A DNA stretch of 64,000 nucleotides. It comes from Streptacidiphilus melanogenes (GTDB lineage Bacteria; Actinomycetota; Actinomycetes; Streptomycetales; Streptomycetaceae). Below, piece by piece: positions 49,940-59,060 of the stretch; the stretch's first letter is position 1; every line of letters begins with the position of its first letter. Both the position numbers and the translations under genes were made by a program. The notes below the pieces were generated by a model, which was not told the DNA's origin, did no database searches, and saw only the letters and a program-made list of their open reading frames with translations. The DNA is taken from contig NZ_BBPP01000001.1 in NCBI RefSeq assembly GCF_000787835.1, forward strand, positions 166,016-230,015, given 5' to 3'.

Positions 49940-50614
49940 ATGAACGGTCAGAACACGCCGGGCGAGATCTATTTCAGCAACAACTACCACGACCTGTGCC
50001 AGCAGTACGGCACCGGTGCCGGTTTCCAGTTCGAGTTCGGCTGCTCGCGCTGCCACGACACGTGGCGTTCCGCGTTCCAGCCCTACGCCAGCGGCCGGGT
50101 CTCCGGCTGGCTGGACAAGGCCGTCGGCAGCGCCTGGGGCGCGCTCGGCCGGGCGGGCAGCGAGGCGTCGGCCGCACTGGACGGTTTGGTCGGCGCCAAC
50201 TGGGGGCCCGCGAAGGACGCCGCCTTCCGGCGGGCGATCGCGGACGCCCAGGGGCACTTCAACCGCTGCGCCCGGTGCACCAGTTACGTCTGCGAGCGGT
50301 GCTTCAACCCGGCCCAGGGCCTGTGTCACGGCTGCGCGCCCGACACCGCCGCCGAGGTCGCGGCGGCCCAGCAGCGGGGGCTGAACGACGTGGCCACCTC
50401 GCGCGCGTACGACCTGGGCGGCAGCCAGGGCGCGCAGTACAACCTGGACCGCCCGTTCCAGCTCGTCTGCCCGCAGTGCCACACCGAGACGCACGGCGCC
50501 AACTTCTGTCCGGGCTGCGGTCACAAGCTCGGCGGGCAGGACGCCTGCGGTTCCTGCCAGAGCGAGCTGCCACAGGGGGCCGCGTTCTGTCCCCACTGCG
50601 GCACGCGACGGTAG
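49940..50614 (+). CDS. Multi-zinc-ribbon protein
   Basis: 224 residues, not recognised as a named family. Cys pairs occur as GCSRC, CARC, CERC, CHGC, then two zinc ribbons CPQC/CPGC and CGSC/CPHC at the C-terminus (double zinc ribbon type). The N-terminal half includes a Gly/Ala helical region without Cys. No signal or membrane segment. ATG 49940 has GGAGGGGG ten bases upstream. Probably a soluble metal-binding adaptor; function unknown. Confidence 0.78.
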   Translation: MNGQNTPGEIYFSNNYHDLCQQYGTGAGFQFEFGCSRCHDTWRSAFQPYASGRVSGWLDKAVGSAWGALGRAGSEASAALDGLVGANWGPAKDAAFRRAIADAQGHFNRCARCTSYVCERCFNPAQGLCHGCAPDTAAEVAAAQQRGLNDVATSRAYDLGGSQGAQYNLDRPFQLVCPQCHTETHGANFCPGCGHKLGGQDACGSCQSELPQGAAFCPHCGTRR

Positions 50615-50626
50615 CGGGCGGCACGA

Positions 50627-52123
50627 CTACAGCACGGCGGGGGCCAGTTCGTCGCCCAGGGGGCGGTCCTGGTCCCCGTCGCGCATGCGGCGGTCCGGGC
50701 GGCGCAGCAGCAGGTAGGCGCCGCCCGCCAGGGCGACCGTGCCGACGCCGAGGACGGCGGCCCAGATCTGGTACCAGGGCGCGCCCGCCGGCGCGAGGAT
50801 GCTGCGCGGCCAGCAGATGTTGACCACCTCGAAGCCGGTCCACAGCACCGCGAGCAGGTTGAGCGGGGTGCCCAGACGCCCGTAGCCGACCGCGCCGGCC
50901 GGCTTCCAGGCCCCGCGCAGCCGTGCGACCAGCGAGACGAGCGTGAGCAGGAAGAACGGCACGAAGGTCGCCGCGCTCCCGAAGGTGATCAGGCTGCCCA
51001 TGGCCGAGGTGCTCAGGCCCAACGGCAGTGCGGCGCAGCTGATCAGCGTCGCCGCGGCGAGGCCGCCGATCGGCGCCTTGTGGCGGTTGACCCGGCGGAC
51101 CTGACGTGAGAACGGGAAGACGTCGTCGCGGGCGAGGGAGTACAGCCCGCGCGCGGCGCCGCCCTGGGAGGCCATCAGGCACGCGGTGAAGCTGACCAGG
51201 ACGACCACGACGAACGGCTTGTCGGCCCAGCCGCCGAAGGCATGGGTGACCGCCGTGGTCACCGGGTCGAGGTCCTTGCCGGAGACGACGTCGGCCGGGT
51301 TCGGGTGCGCCAGTTCGACCGAGATCGCGTTGAGGATCACCACCAGTCCGACGCTGAGCAGCGACCACCACATCGCCCTGGGCACCTGCCGGGCGGCGTC
51401 CTTGGTCTCCTCGGCCGTCGACACGCAGGCGTCGAAGCCGATGAACGCCCAACCGGCGACGGCCACCGCGGCCAGCAGCGCGCCGGTGTCGCTGACGCCG
51501 AGCGCGGCCGGCGCGTGGAGGAAGTCGGTCAGCAGCGAGAAGCCGTGCTGACGGAAGACCAGCAGCAGCGTGAAGCCGACCAGGACGGACGCCACCGCCT
51601 CGGCGGCGATGCCCAGGCTGACGAACCAGCGCAGGAAGTCGATGCCGTAGGCGTTGACGAAGGTGCAGAAGAGCATGAAGCCGACCGAGGCCAGCACCTG
51701 CTCGGTGGGCGTCGGGACGGCTCCGAAGAGCGCGAACAGCCAGGGTGAGGCGAGGTAGGCAACCGTGGTGTTGCCGAACATCACCGCGAACTGCCACATC
51801 CAGCCGCTCAGCCAGGCCACGGCCGGGCTCGCCAGCCGTCGGCTCCACTGGTAGGCGCCGCCCGCCAGCGGCCACTGCGAGGCGAGCTCCGAGTAGACCG
51901 CCACGACCAGGCACTGCCCGAGCAGGCACAGCGGCAGCGCCCAGATCCAGGCCCCGCCCGCGACGCTCATCCCGACCTGTGCGGCGGCGTAGAGCCCGAC
52001 GACGGGAGAGACCACGGCGAAGCCCATGGAGATGTTGCCGAGCACGCTCAGGCTGCGTCTCAGCTCCTGGCGGTAGCCGAGGGCGGCCAGCCGGTCGGCA
52101 TCGGTGGGGACGTGGTCGGCCAT
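50627..52123 (-). CDS. APC family amino acid permease
   Basis: 498 residues, twelve helices. SMGFAVVSPVVGLYAAAQVG is the unwound helix-1 region and GFDACVSTAEETKDAARQVPRA helix 6 with its following loop, close to GABA/amino-acid permeases of bacteria and fungi. ATG 52123 follows GAGGAGG. It is divergent from a TetR regulator with a palindromic operator between them, so its expression is probably controlled by that protein. Confidence 0.9.
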   Translation of the reverse strand: MADHVPTDADRLAALGYRQELRRSLSVLGNISMGFAVVSPVVGLYAAAQVGMSVAGGAWIWALPLCLLGQCLVVAVYSELASQWPLAGGAYQWSRRLASPAVAWLSGWMWQFAVMFGNTTVAYLASPWLFALFGAVPTPTEQVLASVGFMLFCTFVNAYGIDFLRWFVSLGIAAEAVASVLVGFTLLLVFRQHGFSLLTDFLHAPAALGVSDTGALLAAVAVAGWAFIGFDACVSTAEETKDAARQVPRAMWWSLLSVGLVVILNAISVELAHPNPADVVSGKDLDPVTTAVTHAFGGWADKPFVVVVLVSFTACLMASQGGAARGLYSLARDDVFPFSRQVRRVNRHKAPIGGLAAATLISCAALPLGLSTSAMGSLITFGSAATFVPFFLLTLVSLVARLRGAWKPAGAVGYGRLGTPLNLLAVLWTGFEVVNICWPRSILAPAGAPWYQIWAAVLGVGTVALAGGAYLLLRRPDRRMRDGDQDRPLGDELAPAVL

Positions 52124-52143
52124 GCGTGGCGCCTCCTCGAAAA

Positions 52144-52158
52144 ACTAACTAAGTTAGT
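52144..52158. promoter_or_regulatory. TetR-type operator between permease and regulator
   Basis: ACTAAC-TAA-GTTAGT is a perfect 15-base palindrome in the 96-base divergent gap, 20 bases upstream of the permease start and 61 bases upstream of the regulator start. Its size and symmetry fit a TetR dimer site. Confidence 0.7.
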
Positions 52159-52219
52159 CACTGGTGTTGAGGTGGGACGATAGCCGCCGGAAGCGGAGAG
52201 CGGAAGAGGGGATTTCGGG

Positions 52220-52849
52220 GTGGGCCGACCGAGCAGGGCGCTGCTGACCCGCGAGCGGATCGCACTGGCGGCGCTCCAGGTGGTGGACGAGGAGGGCCCC
52301 GACGGCCTCACCATGCGGGCCCTCGCCGAGCGGCTCGGGGTGAAGGCCGCGTCGCTCTACAACCACGTCGAGAGCAAGGACGCGCTGGTCGACGCGGTCT
52401 CGGAGCTGGTCAACGAGGAGATCGACCACACCCCGCTCGCCGACCCCGACTGGCGCGCGGGCCTTGCCGCGTACGCGCGGGGCTATCGCGCGGTCTTCCT
52501 GCGCCACCCGAACACCATCGCCCTGCTCGCCCGCCGCCGTGTCGAGGCGGACCGCGCGCTCCGCGGCTACGACGCCCTCCTCGCCCTCCTCGGCGGCGCC
52601 GGGCTGCCCGCGGCGGACGCCGCGGAGGTCGCGGCGGCCCTGGACTACCTGGTCCTCGGCTCCGCCCTGGAGACCTTCACCGCGGGCTTCACCCGTGCGC
52701 CGGCCGTCTACCGTCCGGACTACCCGGCGCTGGCCGACGCCCTGGACGCGTCCTTCGCCCGCGGCGGGGGCGCGGCGGGGCTCGACGACCGGGGCTTCGA
52801 GCTGGGCCTGCGCCTGCTCCTGGACGGCGTCGCCGCGCGGACGGGGTAG
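52220..52849 (+). CDS. TetR family transcriptional regulator
   Basis: 209 residues. N-terminal HTH about 9-53 (LTMRALAERLGVKAASLYNH), then a TetR_C-type ligand domain with AALDYLVLGSALETF. GTG 52220; the upstream GGGG is the only ribosome-like signal. Divergent from the APC permease, which suggests that it senses the permease substrate or a metabolite of it. Confidence 0.9.
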   Translation: MGRPSRALLTRERIALAALQVVDEEGPDGLTMRALAERLGVKAASLYNHVESKDALVDAVSELVNEEIDHTPLADPDWRAGLAAYARGYRAVFLRHPNTIALLARRRVEADRALRGYDALLALLGGAGLPAADAAEVAAALDYLVLGSALETFTAGFTRAPAVYRPDYPALADALDASFARGGGAAGLDDRGFELGLRLLLDGVAARTG

Positions 52850-53457
52850 CAGGGCCCTCCGTGGTCGCCCCCGGGGCCCCGGCGCTGCCGCGCGGTGGCG
52901 GGGCTCACCGTCAGCGTTCGGCCTTCGGCCGGCGGGTGCCGTTGCGTGGCATGGGCTCGTGGCCCTGCGCGGTCTCACCCCGGCCTCCGTCCGGGTGGTG
53001 TTCTGGCCGTGGGCGTGTGCGCCGGTCCGGGCCGGGTTCGGGCTCGGCCTTTCGTTGCTGGGCGGTGGCGGGGCCCCATCGTCGGCGTTCGGCCAGGTGG
53101 TGTTTCGGCCGTGGGCGTGTGCGCCGGTCCGGGCCGGGTTCGGGCTCGGCGCGGCGTTGCTGCGCGGTGGCGGGGCCCGCCCTCGGCCTTCGGCCGGCAG
53201 GGGTCCCTGCGCGGCCTCACCCGCGGTCTCCGGCCGGGCGGCGCCCCTCTGCGGGTGTGTACGCCGGCTCGAGGGCAGACCGACGGGGCGAAGGAGCCTC
53301 ATGTCTCCTCCCGTCCGTCGCGGTGACGCGCCGTCGGGGTCTACGTGCGGAGCCGGGGACGCGCGTCAGCCGATCGGGGGAGGGGTATCGAAGAGCATGG
53401 TGCGCGCGGGGCCCGAAGGTCCCTAGGGTGGACCGCGCGGACAGAAGGGGAGGCACG
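52850..53457. repeat. Repeat-rich noncoding DNA with a ~102-bp tandem period
   Basis: 608 bases without a credible gene. 52995-53076 and 53097-53178 are about 90 percent alike by eye and start 102 bases apart; both contain TGGGCGTGTGCGCCGGTCCG and end in GCGGTGGCGGGGCCC. Partial further copies can be traced on both sides (52885-52930 and 53180-53270), including CCTTCGGCCGGC. The strand bias GGT/GGC reads through one frame, but the peptides are Arg/Gly filler with no family look. Confidence 0.75.
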
Positions 53458-54594
53458 GTGAGGTATCGCAGCGGCGGATCCGGCCCGGTCGACGGCCCGG
53501 ACGACCTCTGGCGTCAGGCCGCCGGGCGGGACGAGGAGCTGCTGGCGGGGGCCGCGTTCCCGCTCTACCACCCCTCCGCGCCGGCGCTCTCGACCGCCGC
53601 GCTGACCGAGTTCCAGCTGACCGACGGTGAGTTGGTGAAGGTCCAGCTCTGCCGGGGCGACTGGTTCGCCGCTGAAGGGCCGGTGGTCCAGGTGGCCACG
53701 ATCCGGGCGGTCGACCCTGGGACGCCGGACGCGTGGGCCCCGCTGGAGCACCTGCTCGGCGCCGAGCGCGAGCGGCTGCGGACCTGGGACGCGGAGCCGG
53801 GCGGGCCCGTCGCAGGCCCTGCGCAGCTGGTCGTGGACGGCGCCCCGCTGCCTGCGGAGCTCCGTCTCGAGGGACGGCTCTGGGTGGCGCGGCTGCGCCC
53901 GCCGGGAGGCCGGGTCGTGCTGGTGGTGACCGCCCGCGGCGTCGCACCCGAGGACGTCGAGCTCGGCGTGGTCACCGACATCGCGCCCTACACGCAGGGG
54001 CGTCAGCTGCTGCTCAACGAGATGGCCCTGCGGCGTGCGGCGCAGCAGAAGCGGCAGGACGACACCGGCGGCCCCGTGGTCGAGGAGCCGCTCGGACTGG
54101 CGGACCACCGCCGACTGGTCGACTACTCCGTGGCCGAGTCGCTCCGCCTCGAGGCGGACGTGCGCGCCCACGGCTATCCCGTCCCGCGCCCGGGCCCGCC
54201 GGGCACGGAACGGCGCGCACTGTGGGACAAGGCGGTGCGTCAGCAGATGCGCCTCGCCGGGGAGGAGCGCCAGGAGGCGGAGGAGTCGGTGACCGCCCTG
54301 GTCAACCAGATGGTCACCCTCGCCCAGGCCGCCGACTGGTTCGCCGCCCCGGCCACGGCCGCCGCGGCGGAGGCCGCCGTGGAGGAGAGCATCCGCTTCA
54401 CCGCCCTCGCCAGCGAGGTCGCCAGCGCCCCGGCCCAGCGGGCCTGGCTCCGCCAGTGGCACCGCCTCGACGAACCGCCCTTCCCCGACTCCCCGCAGGC
54501 CACCCCGGAGGAGCTGCGCCTGCGCCACGAGCTCACCCTCCAGGCCCGCGCGAGCTGGCTCGACCTGTGGCGGGTGTGGCTCGCCCAGCAGTGA
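53458..54594 (+). CDS. Hypothetical protein
   Basis: 378 residues, not recognised. The first half looks like a mixed alpha/beta domain (FQLTDGELVKVQLCRGDWFA, then LVVDGAPLPAELRLEGRLWVARL); the second half is strongly helical and ends in RASWLDLWRVWLAQQ. No signal peptide. GTG 53458 has AAGGGGAGG five bases upstream. It may form a unit with the MBL hydrolase 37 bases downstream. Confidence 0.7.
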   Translation: MRYRSGGSGPVDGPDDLWRQAAGRDEELLAGAAFPLYHPSAPALSTAALTEFQLTDGELVKVQLCRGDWFAAEGPVVQVATIRAVDPGTPDAWAPLEHLLGAERERLRTWDAEPGGPVAGPAQLVVDGAPLPAELRLEGRLWVARLRPPGGRVVLVVTARGVAPEDVELGVVTDIAPYTQGRQLLLNEMALRRAAQQKRQDDTGGPVVEEPLGLADHRRLVDYSVAESLRLEADVRAHGYPVPRPGPPGTERRALWDKAVRQQMRLAGEERQEAEESVTALVNQMVTLAQAADWFAAPATAAAAEAAVEESIRFTALASEVASAPAQRAWLRQWHRLDEPPFPDSPQATPEELRLRHELTLQARASWLDLWRVWLAQQ

Positions 54595-54631
54595 ACGGCA
54601 GTTGACGCTGCGTCGGGACAGGGATTTGGCT

Positions 54632-55324
54632 GTGGGCATGATGCGACGCCTCGATCTCGGCTACTTCGTCCGCCCGGCCGAAGAGGCGGGAACGGAGCAC
54701 CCGCGGGTGGAGCCCGTCCTCGCCTACCTGGTGCGCACAGGCTCCGGGCTGGTTCTGTTCGACACCGGCCTCGGCGCGGCCGATCCGGAGACCGAGGCCC
54801 ACTACCGGCCGCGTCGGCGTCCGCTGCCCGAAGCACTCGCGGACGCCGGGGTCGCCGTGGGCGAGATCTCCCTGGTCGTCAACTGCCACCTCCACTTCGA
54901 CCACTGCGGTGGCAATCCGGCGTTCGCCCGGACCCCCATCGTGGCGCAGGCGGCGGAGCTCGACTCGGCGCGAGGCGACGGGTACACCTTCCCCGAGCTC
55001 GTCGACTTCCCTGGTGCGCGCTACGAGGCGCTGGACGGTGAGGCCGAGATCCTGCCGGGCGTGTGGATCATCCCGACCCCGGGTCATACGGCGGGTCACC
55101 AGTCCCTGGTCGTCCGGCACCCCGACGGGACGGTGATCCTGGCCGGTCAGGCCCACGACTTCGCCTCGGGCTTCGGCGGCGACCACCTCGCCCTCCAAGC
55201 CGCGGCAGCGGGCTCAGCGCCGCCGCTCCCGCCGTACTCCCCTTGGCTGCCCCGCCTGCTCTCCTTCGACCCGCGCCGGGTCCTCTTCGCCCACGACTGC
55301 GCGGTCTGGGAGCCGCCCGCGTAG
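54632..55324 (+). CDS. MBL-fold metallo-hydrolase (lactonase-like)
   Basis: 230 residues. The zinc motif HxHxDH is present as NCHLHFDHCGG, followed by PTPGHTAGHQS and a final HDCAVW. The Tyr-containing lactonase layout (YFVRPAEEAG start, LVLFDTGLG) recalls AHL lactonases such as AiiA, but substrate cannot be fixed. In the position of the usual ligand Asp the sequence reads LAGQAHD, with Gln before the Ala, which needs a closer look. GTG 54632 has CAGGGA upstream; ATG 54638 and TTG 54602 are alternatives. Confidence 0.82.
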   Translation: MGMMRRLDLGYFVRPAEEAGTEHPRVEPVLAYLVRTGSGLVLFDTGLGAADPETEAHYRPRRRPLPEALADAGVAVGEISLVVNCHLHFDHCGGNPAFARTPIVAQAAELDSARGDGYTFPELVDFPGARYEALDGEAEILPGVWIIPTPGHTAGHQSLVVRHPDGTVILAGQAHDFASGFGGDHLALQAAAAGSAPPLPPYSPWLPRLLSFDPRRVLFAHDCAVWEPPA

Positions 55325-55386
55325 GAGCCGGTCCGGATGGGCGGGCGACGCCCTCAGCGAGCTGTGAGGTTGAGCCGGAGATCTGG

Positions 55387-57063
55387 TCACGCTTCGGGCG
55401 GCAGGCGGAGCTGGAGCATGGCCAGGAGGCGTTCCTCCGGGCGGGAGAGGTCGAGCGAGGTGAGCTGTTCGGCGCGGCGGACGCGGTAGCGGAGGGTGTT
55501 GGGGTGGATGTGGAGCGCCGCGGCCGCCTCGCGGACGTCGCCGAAGGCGTCGAGCCAGGCGAGGACGGAGGGGGCGAGGCGGCCGCCGTGCTCGGCGTCG
55601 TGGGCGAGGAGCGCCGTGAGGCGCGGGTCGCGGACGGCGGGGGCGGTGGCCAGGAGGCCGAGGGTCTCCGCGAGCAGCACCTGCGCGCGGACCTGCGCGA
55701 GGTCGGCGACCTGCGCGTCGACCCGGCCCGAGGCCATGGCGTCGAGGATCCGGTCCGCCTCGCGGCGTGACGCCGCCGTGCCCGAGAGCGCCGGGGTCAC
55801 CTCGCCGACCGCGCCGCTGACCAGCACGGGCGGGGAGCCCGCGGGGGAGAGGTGGCGGGTGGCCGCCTCGGCCAGCTCGCGGGTCCAGCCGAGCAGCGTC
55901 GCCGGGGCGACCCCGCGCGGGAGTTCCGGCAGCAGCACGTAGACCCGCTCGTCGACGGCGGCCGTCAGCGCGCTGCGGTGACGGGCGGCGGCGTGGACGG
56001 CCATCAGGCTCAGCGTCTCCTCGCGGTGCAGTTCGTCCGAGCCGGGCCCGGAGCCCGGGAGGGCGAAGCCCAGGACGGCCGCCGGACGCTTTGCGTCCAG
56101 GCCGAGGTGGCCGGCCAGCGACTGCGCGCCCGTGGTGCCCTCCAGCACCCCCGAGAGCAGGCTCTGGGTGAGCCGCAGCTCCGAGCTGACCGAGCGGCGC
56201 CGCCGCATCAGCTGCAGCGCCGCGACGCGCGCCGCGCCCAGCAGTGCCTGGTCGGCTCGTTCGGCGAGCGGGGTCGCGCCCTCCTGCACCCAGATCGTGC
56301 CGAGCTGCCGTTCGCCCGAGCGGATCGCGACCACCAGGCGGCGGCGCAGGCCGAGCTCCGGGTGCTCGTCGATGGAGACGACGGAGTCGCCCGCCCGCAG
56401 CTGCTGGAAGACGCCCCACTCGCGCAGCTTCGACAGGTACGGCTCGGGCCCCTGCCAGCCGAGGATGGTGAGCCGGCGCAGGTCGTCGATCTCGTCGGAG
56501 TCCGCCGAGCGGGAGTAGGCGAGGATCCGGTTGGCGGTGTCCTCGATGCTGACGATGCCGCCGGTCAGCACTGCCGTGGTCTGCGCGAGGGCGAACAGGT
56601 CGCCCTCCTCCGCGCCCCCCTCGGCGGGCAGCGGACGCCCGCCGCCGAGCGCGGCGCGCGCCAGCGCGTCGAGGTGCTCCCAGCGGACCTCGCGGCGCAC
56701 CGACAGCAGGGCGACGCCCGCCTGCTCGGCGAAGTCGCGCAGCGTGTCGCGCTGGGCGGGGGAGTCGATCCGCACCGCGACGGCCGCGGCCCCGGCCGAC
56801 GCCGCGGCGCGCAGCGCCGGGATCGCGGCACGTCCGCGCACGCCGATGGCCAGCACCAGCTCTCCCGGCCGGGCCGCCGGGGGGTCCTCCGGATCCAGCA
56901 GCCCGACGTCGACGGTCTCCACGTCGAGCCCGGCCGGCGCGCACTGGAGCTCGACCACGGGCTCGCCCAGCGACATCAGCAGCTGCCGCAGGGTGATCCC
57001 GACGGCGGCCGGTGCGGGCAGTGGGACGCCCTCGGCCTCGTTGTCCGATCCGACATGCTCCAT
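55387..57063 (-). CDS. PucR family regulator of proline catabolism
   Basis: 558 residues. N-terminal PucR domain (about 22-140), a GAF/GGDEF-like middle, and a C-terminal HTH_30 (VREAAAALHIHPNTLRYRVR). Its divergent position next to P5C dehydrogenase and proline dehydrogenase marks it as the likely proline-responsive activator (PutR type). ATG 57063 has no ribosome site; TAGCAT (57075-57070, minus strand) ends six bases before, so the mRNA is probably leaderless. Confidence 0.88.
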   Translation of the reverse strand: MEHVGSDNEAEGVPLPAPAAVGITLRQLLMSLGEPVVELQCAPAGLDVETVDVGLLDPEDPPAARPGELVLAIGVRGRAAIPALRAAASAGAAAVAVRIDSPAQRDTLRDFAEQAGVALLSVRREVRWEHLDALARAALGGGRPLPAEGGAEEGDLFALAQTTAVLTGGIVSIEDTANRILAYSRSADSDEIDDLRRLTILGWQGPEPYLSKLREWGVFQQLRAGDSVVSIDEHPELGLRRRLVVAIRSGERQLGTIWVQEGATPLAERADQALLGAARVAALQLMRRRRSVSSELRLTQSLLSGVLEGTTGAQSLAGHLGLDAKRPAAVLGFALPGSGPGSDELHREETLSLMAVHAAARHRSALTAAVDERVYVLLPELPRGVAPATLLGWTRELAEAATRHLSPAGSPPVLVSGAVGEVTPALSGTAASRREADRILDAMASGRVDAQVADLAQVRAQVLLAETLGLLATAPAVRDPRLTALLAHDAEHGGRLAPSVLAWLDAFGDVREAAAALHIHPNTLRYRVRRAEQLTSLDLSRPEERLLAMLQLRLPPEA

Positions 57064-57111
57064 GCCTGGATGCTATGCGACCGGACAAAGAGGAGCCGTG
57101 CCCGCCGGGCC

Positions 57112-57196
57112 TAGCGTGAGCATCGACGCGAGAACCGCGTCGTCCAGATCCGTTCGCGGATGTCCACCGCATGCACCACGACTGCATGCGGCGGAC
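57112..57196 (+). promoter_or_regulatory. pruA promoter -10 box and two leader hairpins
   Basis: TAGCGT at 57112-57117 is a candidate -10 box. Two inverted repeats follow: GACGCG (57125-57130) with CGCGTC (57136-57141), and a 14-base pair 57162-57175 with 57183-57196 that has one mismatch. They lie in the leader, 60-130 bases before the GTG. Either may be an RNA hairpin or a binding site for the PucR regulator. Confidence 0.5.
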
Positions 57197-57257
57197 GTCC
57201 GGCGGTCCGATCCTGAGGACAACCCGAACCCTCCAGAACTCGACGAGGAGCACGCGC

Positions 57258-58889
57258 GTGTTGGACGCTGTGACCCAGATTCCGACGCCGGTCAACGAGC
57301 CGGTGCACAGTTACGCACCGGGCTCCGCCGAGCGGACCCGTCTCGAGGCGGAGCTGAAGCGTCTGGGCAGCCAGGCGCCGGTCGAGCTCACCATGACCAT
57401 CGGCGGCGTCAAGCGCCTCGGCGGCGGCGAGCCGATCGACGTGGTCCAGCCGCACCGTCACGCCGCCGTCCTCGGCACCATGCGCAACGCGACCCAGGAC
57501 GACGCCCGCGACGCCGTCGAGGCCGCCCTCGCGGCCGGCCCCGCCTGGCGCGCCCTCTCCTTCGACGACCGCGCCGCCGTCTTCCTGCGCGCCGCCGACC
57601 TGCTCTCCGGCCCGTGGCGCGAGACGCTGGCCGCGGCGACCATGCTGGGCCAGTCCAAGACCGCGCAGCAGGCCGAGATCGACACCCCCTGCGAGCTCGT
57701 CGACTTCTGGCGCTTCAACGTCCACTTCGCCCGCCAGATCCTGGCCGAGCAGCCGATCTCCTCGCCGGGCGTGTGGAACCGCACCGACCACCGCCCGCTC
57801 GAGGGCTTCGTCTACGCGATCACGCCGTTCAACTTCACCGCGATCGCCGGCAACCTGCCGACCGCCCCGGCCCTGATGGGCAACACGGTGGTCTGGAAGC
57901 CGTCCCCCACCCAGCAGTTCGCCGCGCACCTGCTGATGCAGCTGCTGGAGGAGGCGGGCCTGCCCAAGGGCGTCATCAACATGGTGACCGGCGACGGCCT
58001 GGCCGTCTCCGAGGTCGTGCTGAAGCACCAGGACCTGGCCGGCATCCACTTCACCGGCTCGACCGCGACCTTCCAGCACCTGTGGAAGTCGGTCGGCGAG
58101 AACATCGCCTCGTACCGGACCTACCCGCGCCTGGTCGGAGAGACCGGCGGCAAGGACTTCCTGATCGCCCACCCGTCCGCCGACCCGGCGGCGCTGGCGA
58201 CCGCGCTGGTCCGCGGCGCGTTCGAGTTCCAGGGCCAGAAGTGCTCGGCGCTGTCCCGCGCCTACGTCCCGGCCTCGCTGTGGGCGCAGATCAAGGACGA
58301 CGTCAAGGCCACCACCGAGTCCCTGACCATGGGCGACGTGGCGGACCTGTCCAACTTCATGGGCGCCGTCATCGACGCGCGCTCGTTCGCCAAGAACAAG
58401 GCCGCGCTGGAGCGCGCCGCCGCCGACCCGCAGGTCGAGATCCTCGCCGGCGGCACCTGCGACGACTCCGAGGGCTACTTCGTCCGCCCGACCGTCCTGG
58501 TCGGCGCCGACCCGGCGGCGGAGTACTTCCGCGACGAGTACTTCGGCCCGATCCTCGCCGTCCACGTCTACGAGGACGACGCGTGGCAGGCGACGCTCGC
58601 GCAGATGGAGTCGGTCTCCTCCTACGGCCTGACCGGCGCCGTCTTCGCCACCGACCGTGCGGCGATCGCGGAGGCCGCCTCGGTGCTGCGCTTCGCGGCG
58701 GGCAACTTCTACGTCAACGACAAGCCGACCGGCGCCGTCGTCGGCCAGCAGCCCTTCGGCGGCGGTCGCGCCTCCGGCACGAACGACAAGGCCGGCGCCG
58801 CGCAGAACCTGCTGCGCTGGACCTCGGCGCGCTCCATCAAGGAGACGTTCGTGCCGCCGACGGACCACCGCTACCCGCACATGGGCTGA
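57258..58889 (+). CDS. pruA: L-glutamate gamma-semialdehyde dehydrogenase (P5C dehydrogenase)
   Basis: 543 residues, monofunctional. Oxidises glutamate semialdehyde to glutamate, the second step of proline breakdown. The catalytic Cys is in FQGQKCSALSR and the general-base Glu in LVGETGGKD; AITPFNFTAIAGNLPTAPAL and the C-terminal PFGGGRASGTNDKAG are diagnostic. GTG 57258 has GAGGAG seven bases upstream; TTG 57261 is next. A strong hairpin lies between it and the proline dehydrogenase gene. Confidence 0.96.
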   Translation: MLDAVTQIPTPVNEPVHSYAPGSAERTRLEAELKRLGSQAPVELTMTIGGVKRLGGGEPIDVVQPHRHAAVLGTMRNATQDDARDAVEAALAAGPAWRALSFDDRAAVFLRAADLLSGPWRETLAAATMLGQSKTAQQAEIDTPCELVDFWRFNVHFARQILAEQPISSPGVWNRTDHRPLEGFVYAITPFNFTAIAGNLPTAPALMGNTVVWKPSPTQQFAAHLLMQLLEEAGLPKGVINMVTGDGLAVSEVVLKHQDLAGIHFTGSTATFQHLWKSVGENIASYRTYPRLVGETGGKDFLIAHPSADPAALATALVRGAFEFQGQKCSALSRAYVPASLWAQIKDDVKATTESLTMGDVADLSNFMGAVIDARSFAKNKAALERAAADPQVEILAGGTCDDSEGYFVRPTVLVGADPAAEYFRDEYFGPILAVHVYEDDAWQATLAQMESVSSYGLTGAVFATDRAAIAEAASVLRFAAGNFYVNDKPTGAVVGQQPFGGGRASGTNDKAGAAQNLLRWTSARSIKETFVPPTDHRYPHMG

Positions 58890-58969
58890 CGCCTCGTCGC
58901 GTCATCCCTCCCATCGTCGCTGCCCCGACGTCGACCGTTCCAGGTCGCTCGAAGGCGACGCCCTGAGCC

Positions 58970-59008
58970 GCCGCGCCCCCTCAACTCCCCCCGTGGAGGG
59001 GGCGCGGC
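58970..59008 (+). terminator. Hairpin between pruA and proline dehydrogenase
   Basis: A perfect 13-bp stem (58970-58982 with 58996-59008) with a 13-base loop in the 171-base gap. It should reduce read-through from pruA into the next gene. Confidence 0.75.
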
Positions 59009-59060
59009 ATCCAGGTCCTCTTCTTGCTTCTCCTCCCCTCCGTGCCCTGGAGTTCTTGAC

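Noticed and set aside
52861..53457. Coding extension upstream of the hypothetical gene at 53458
   Set aside because: Peptide is repetitive Arg/Gly filler translated from the 102-bp repeats; a strong ribosome site stands at 53458.
52850..53457. CRISPR array
   Set aside because: The repeats are about 80 bases with short, similar intervals, not short repeats with unrelated spacers.
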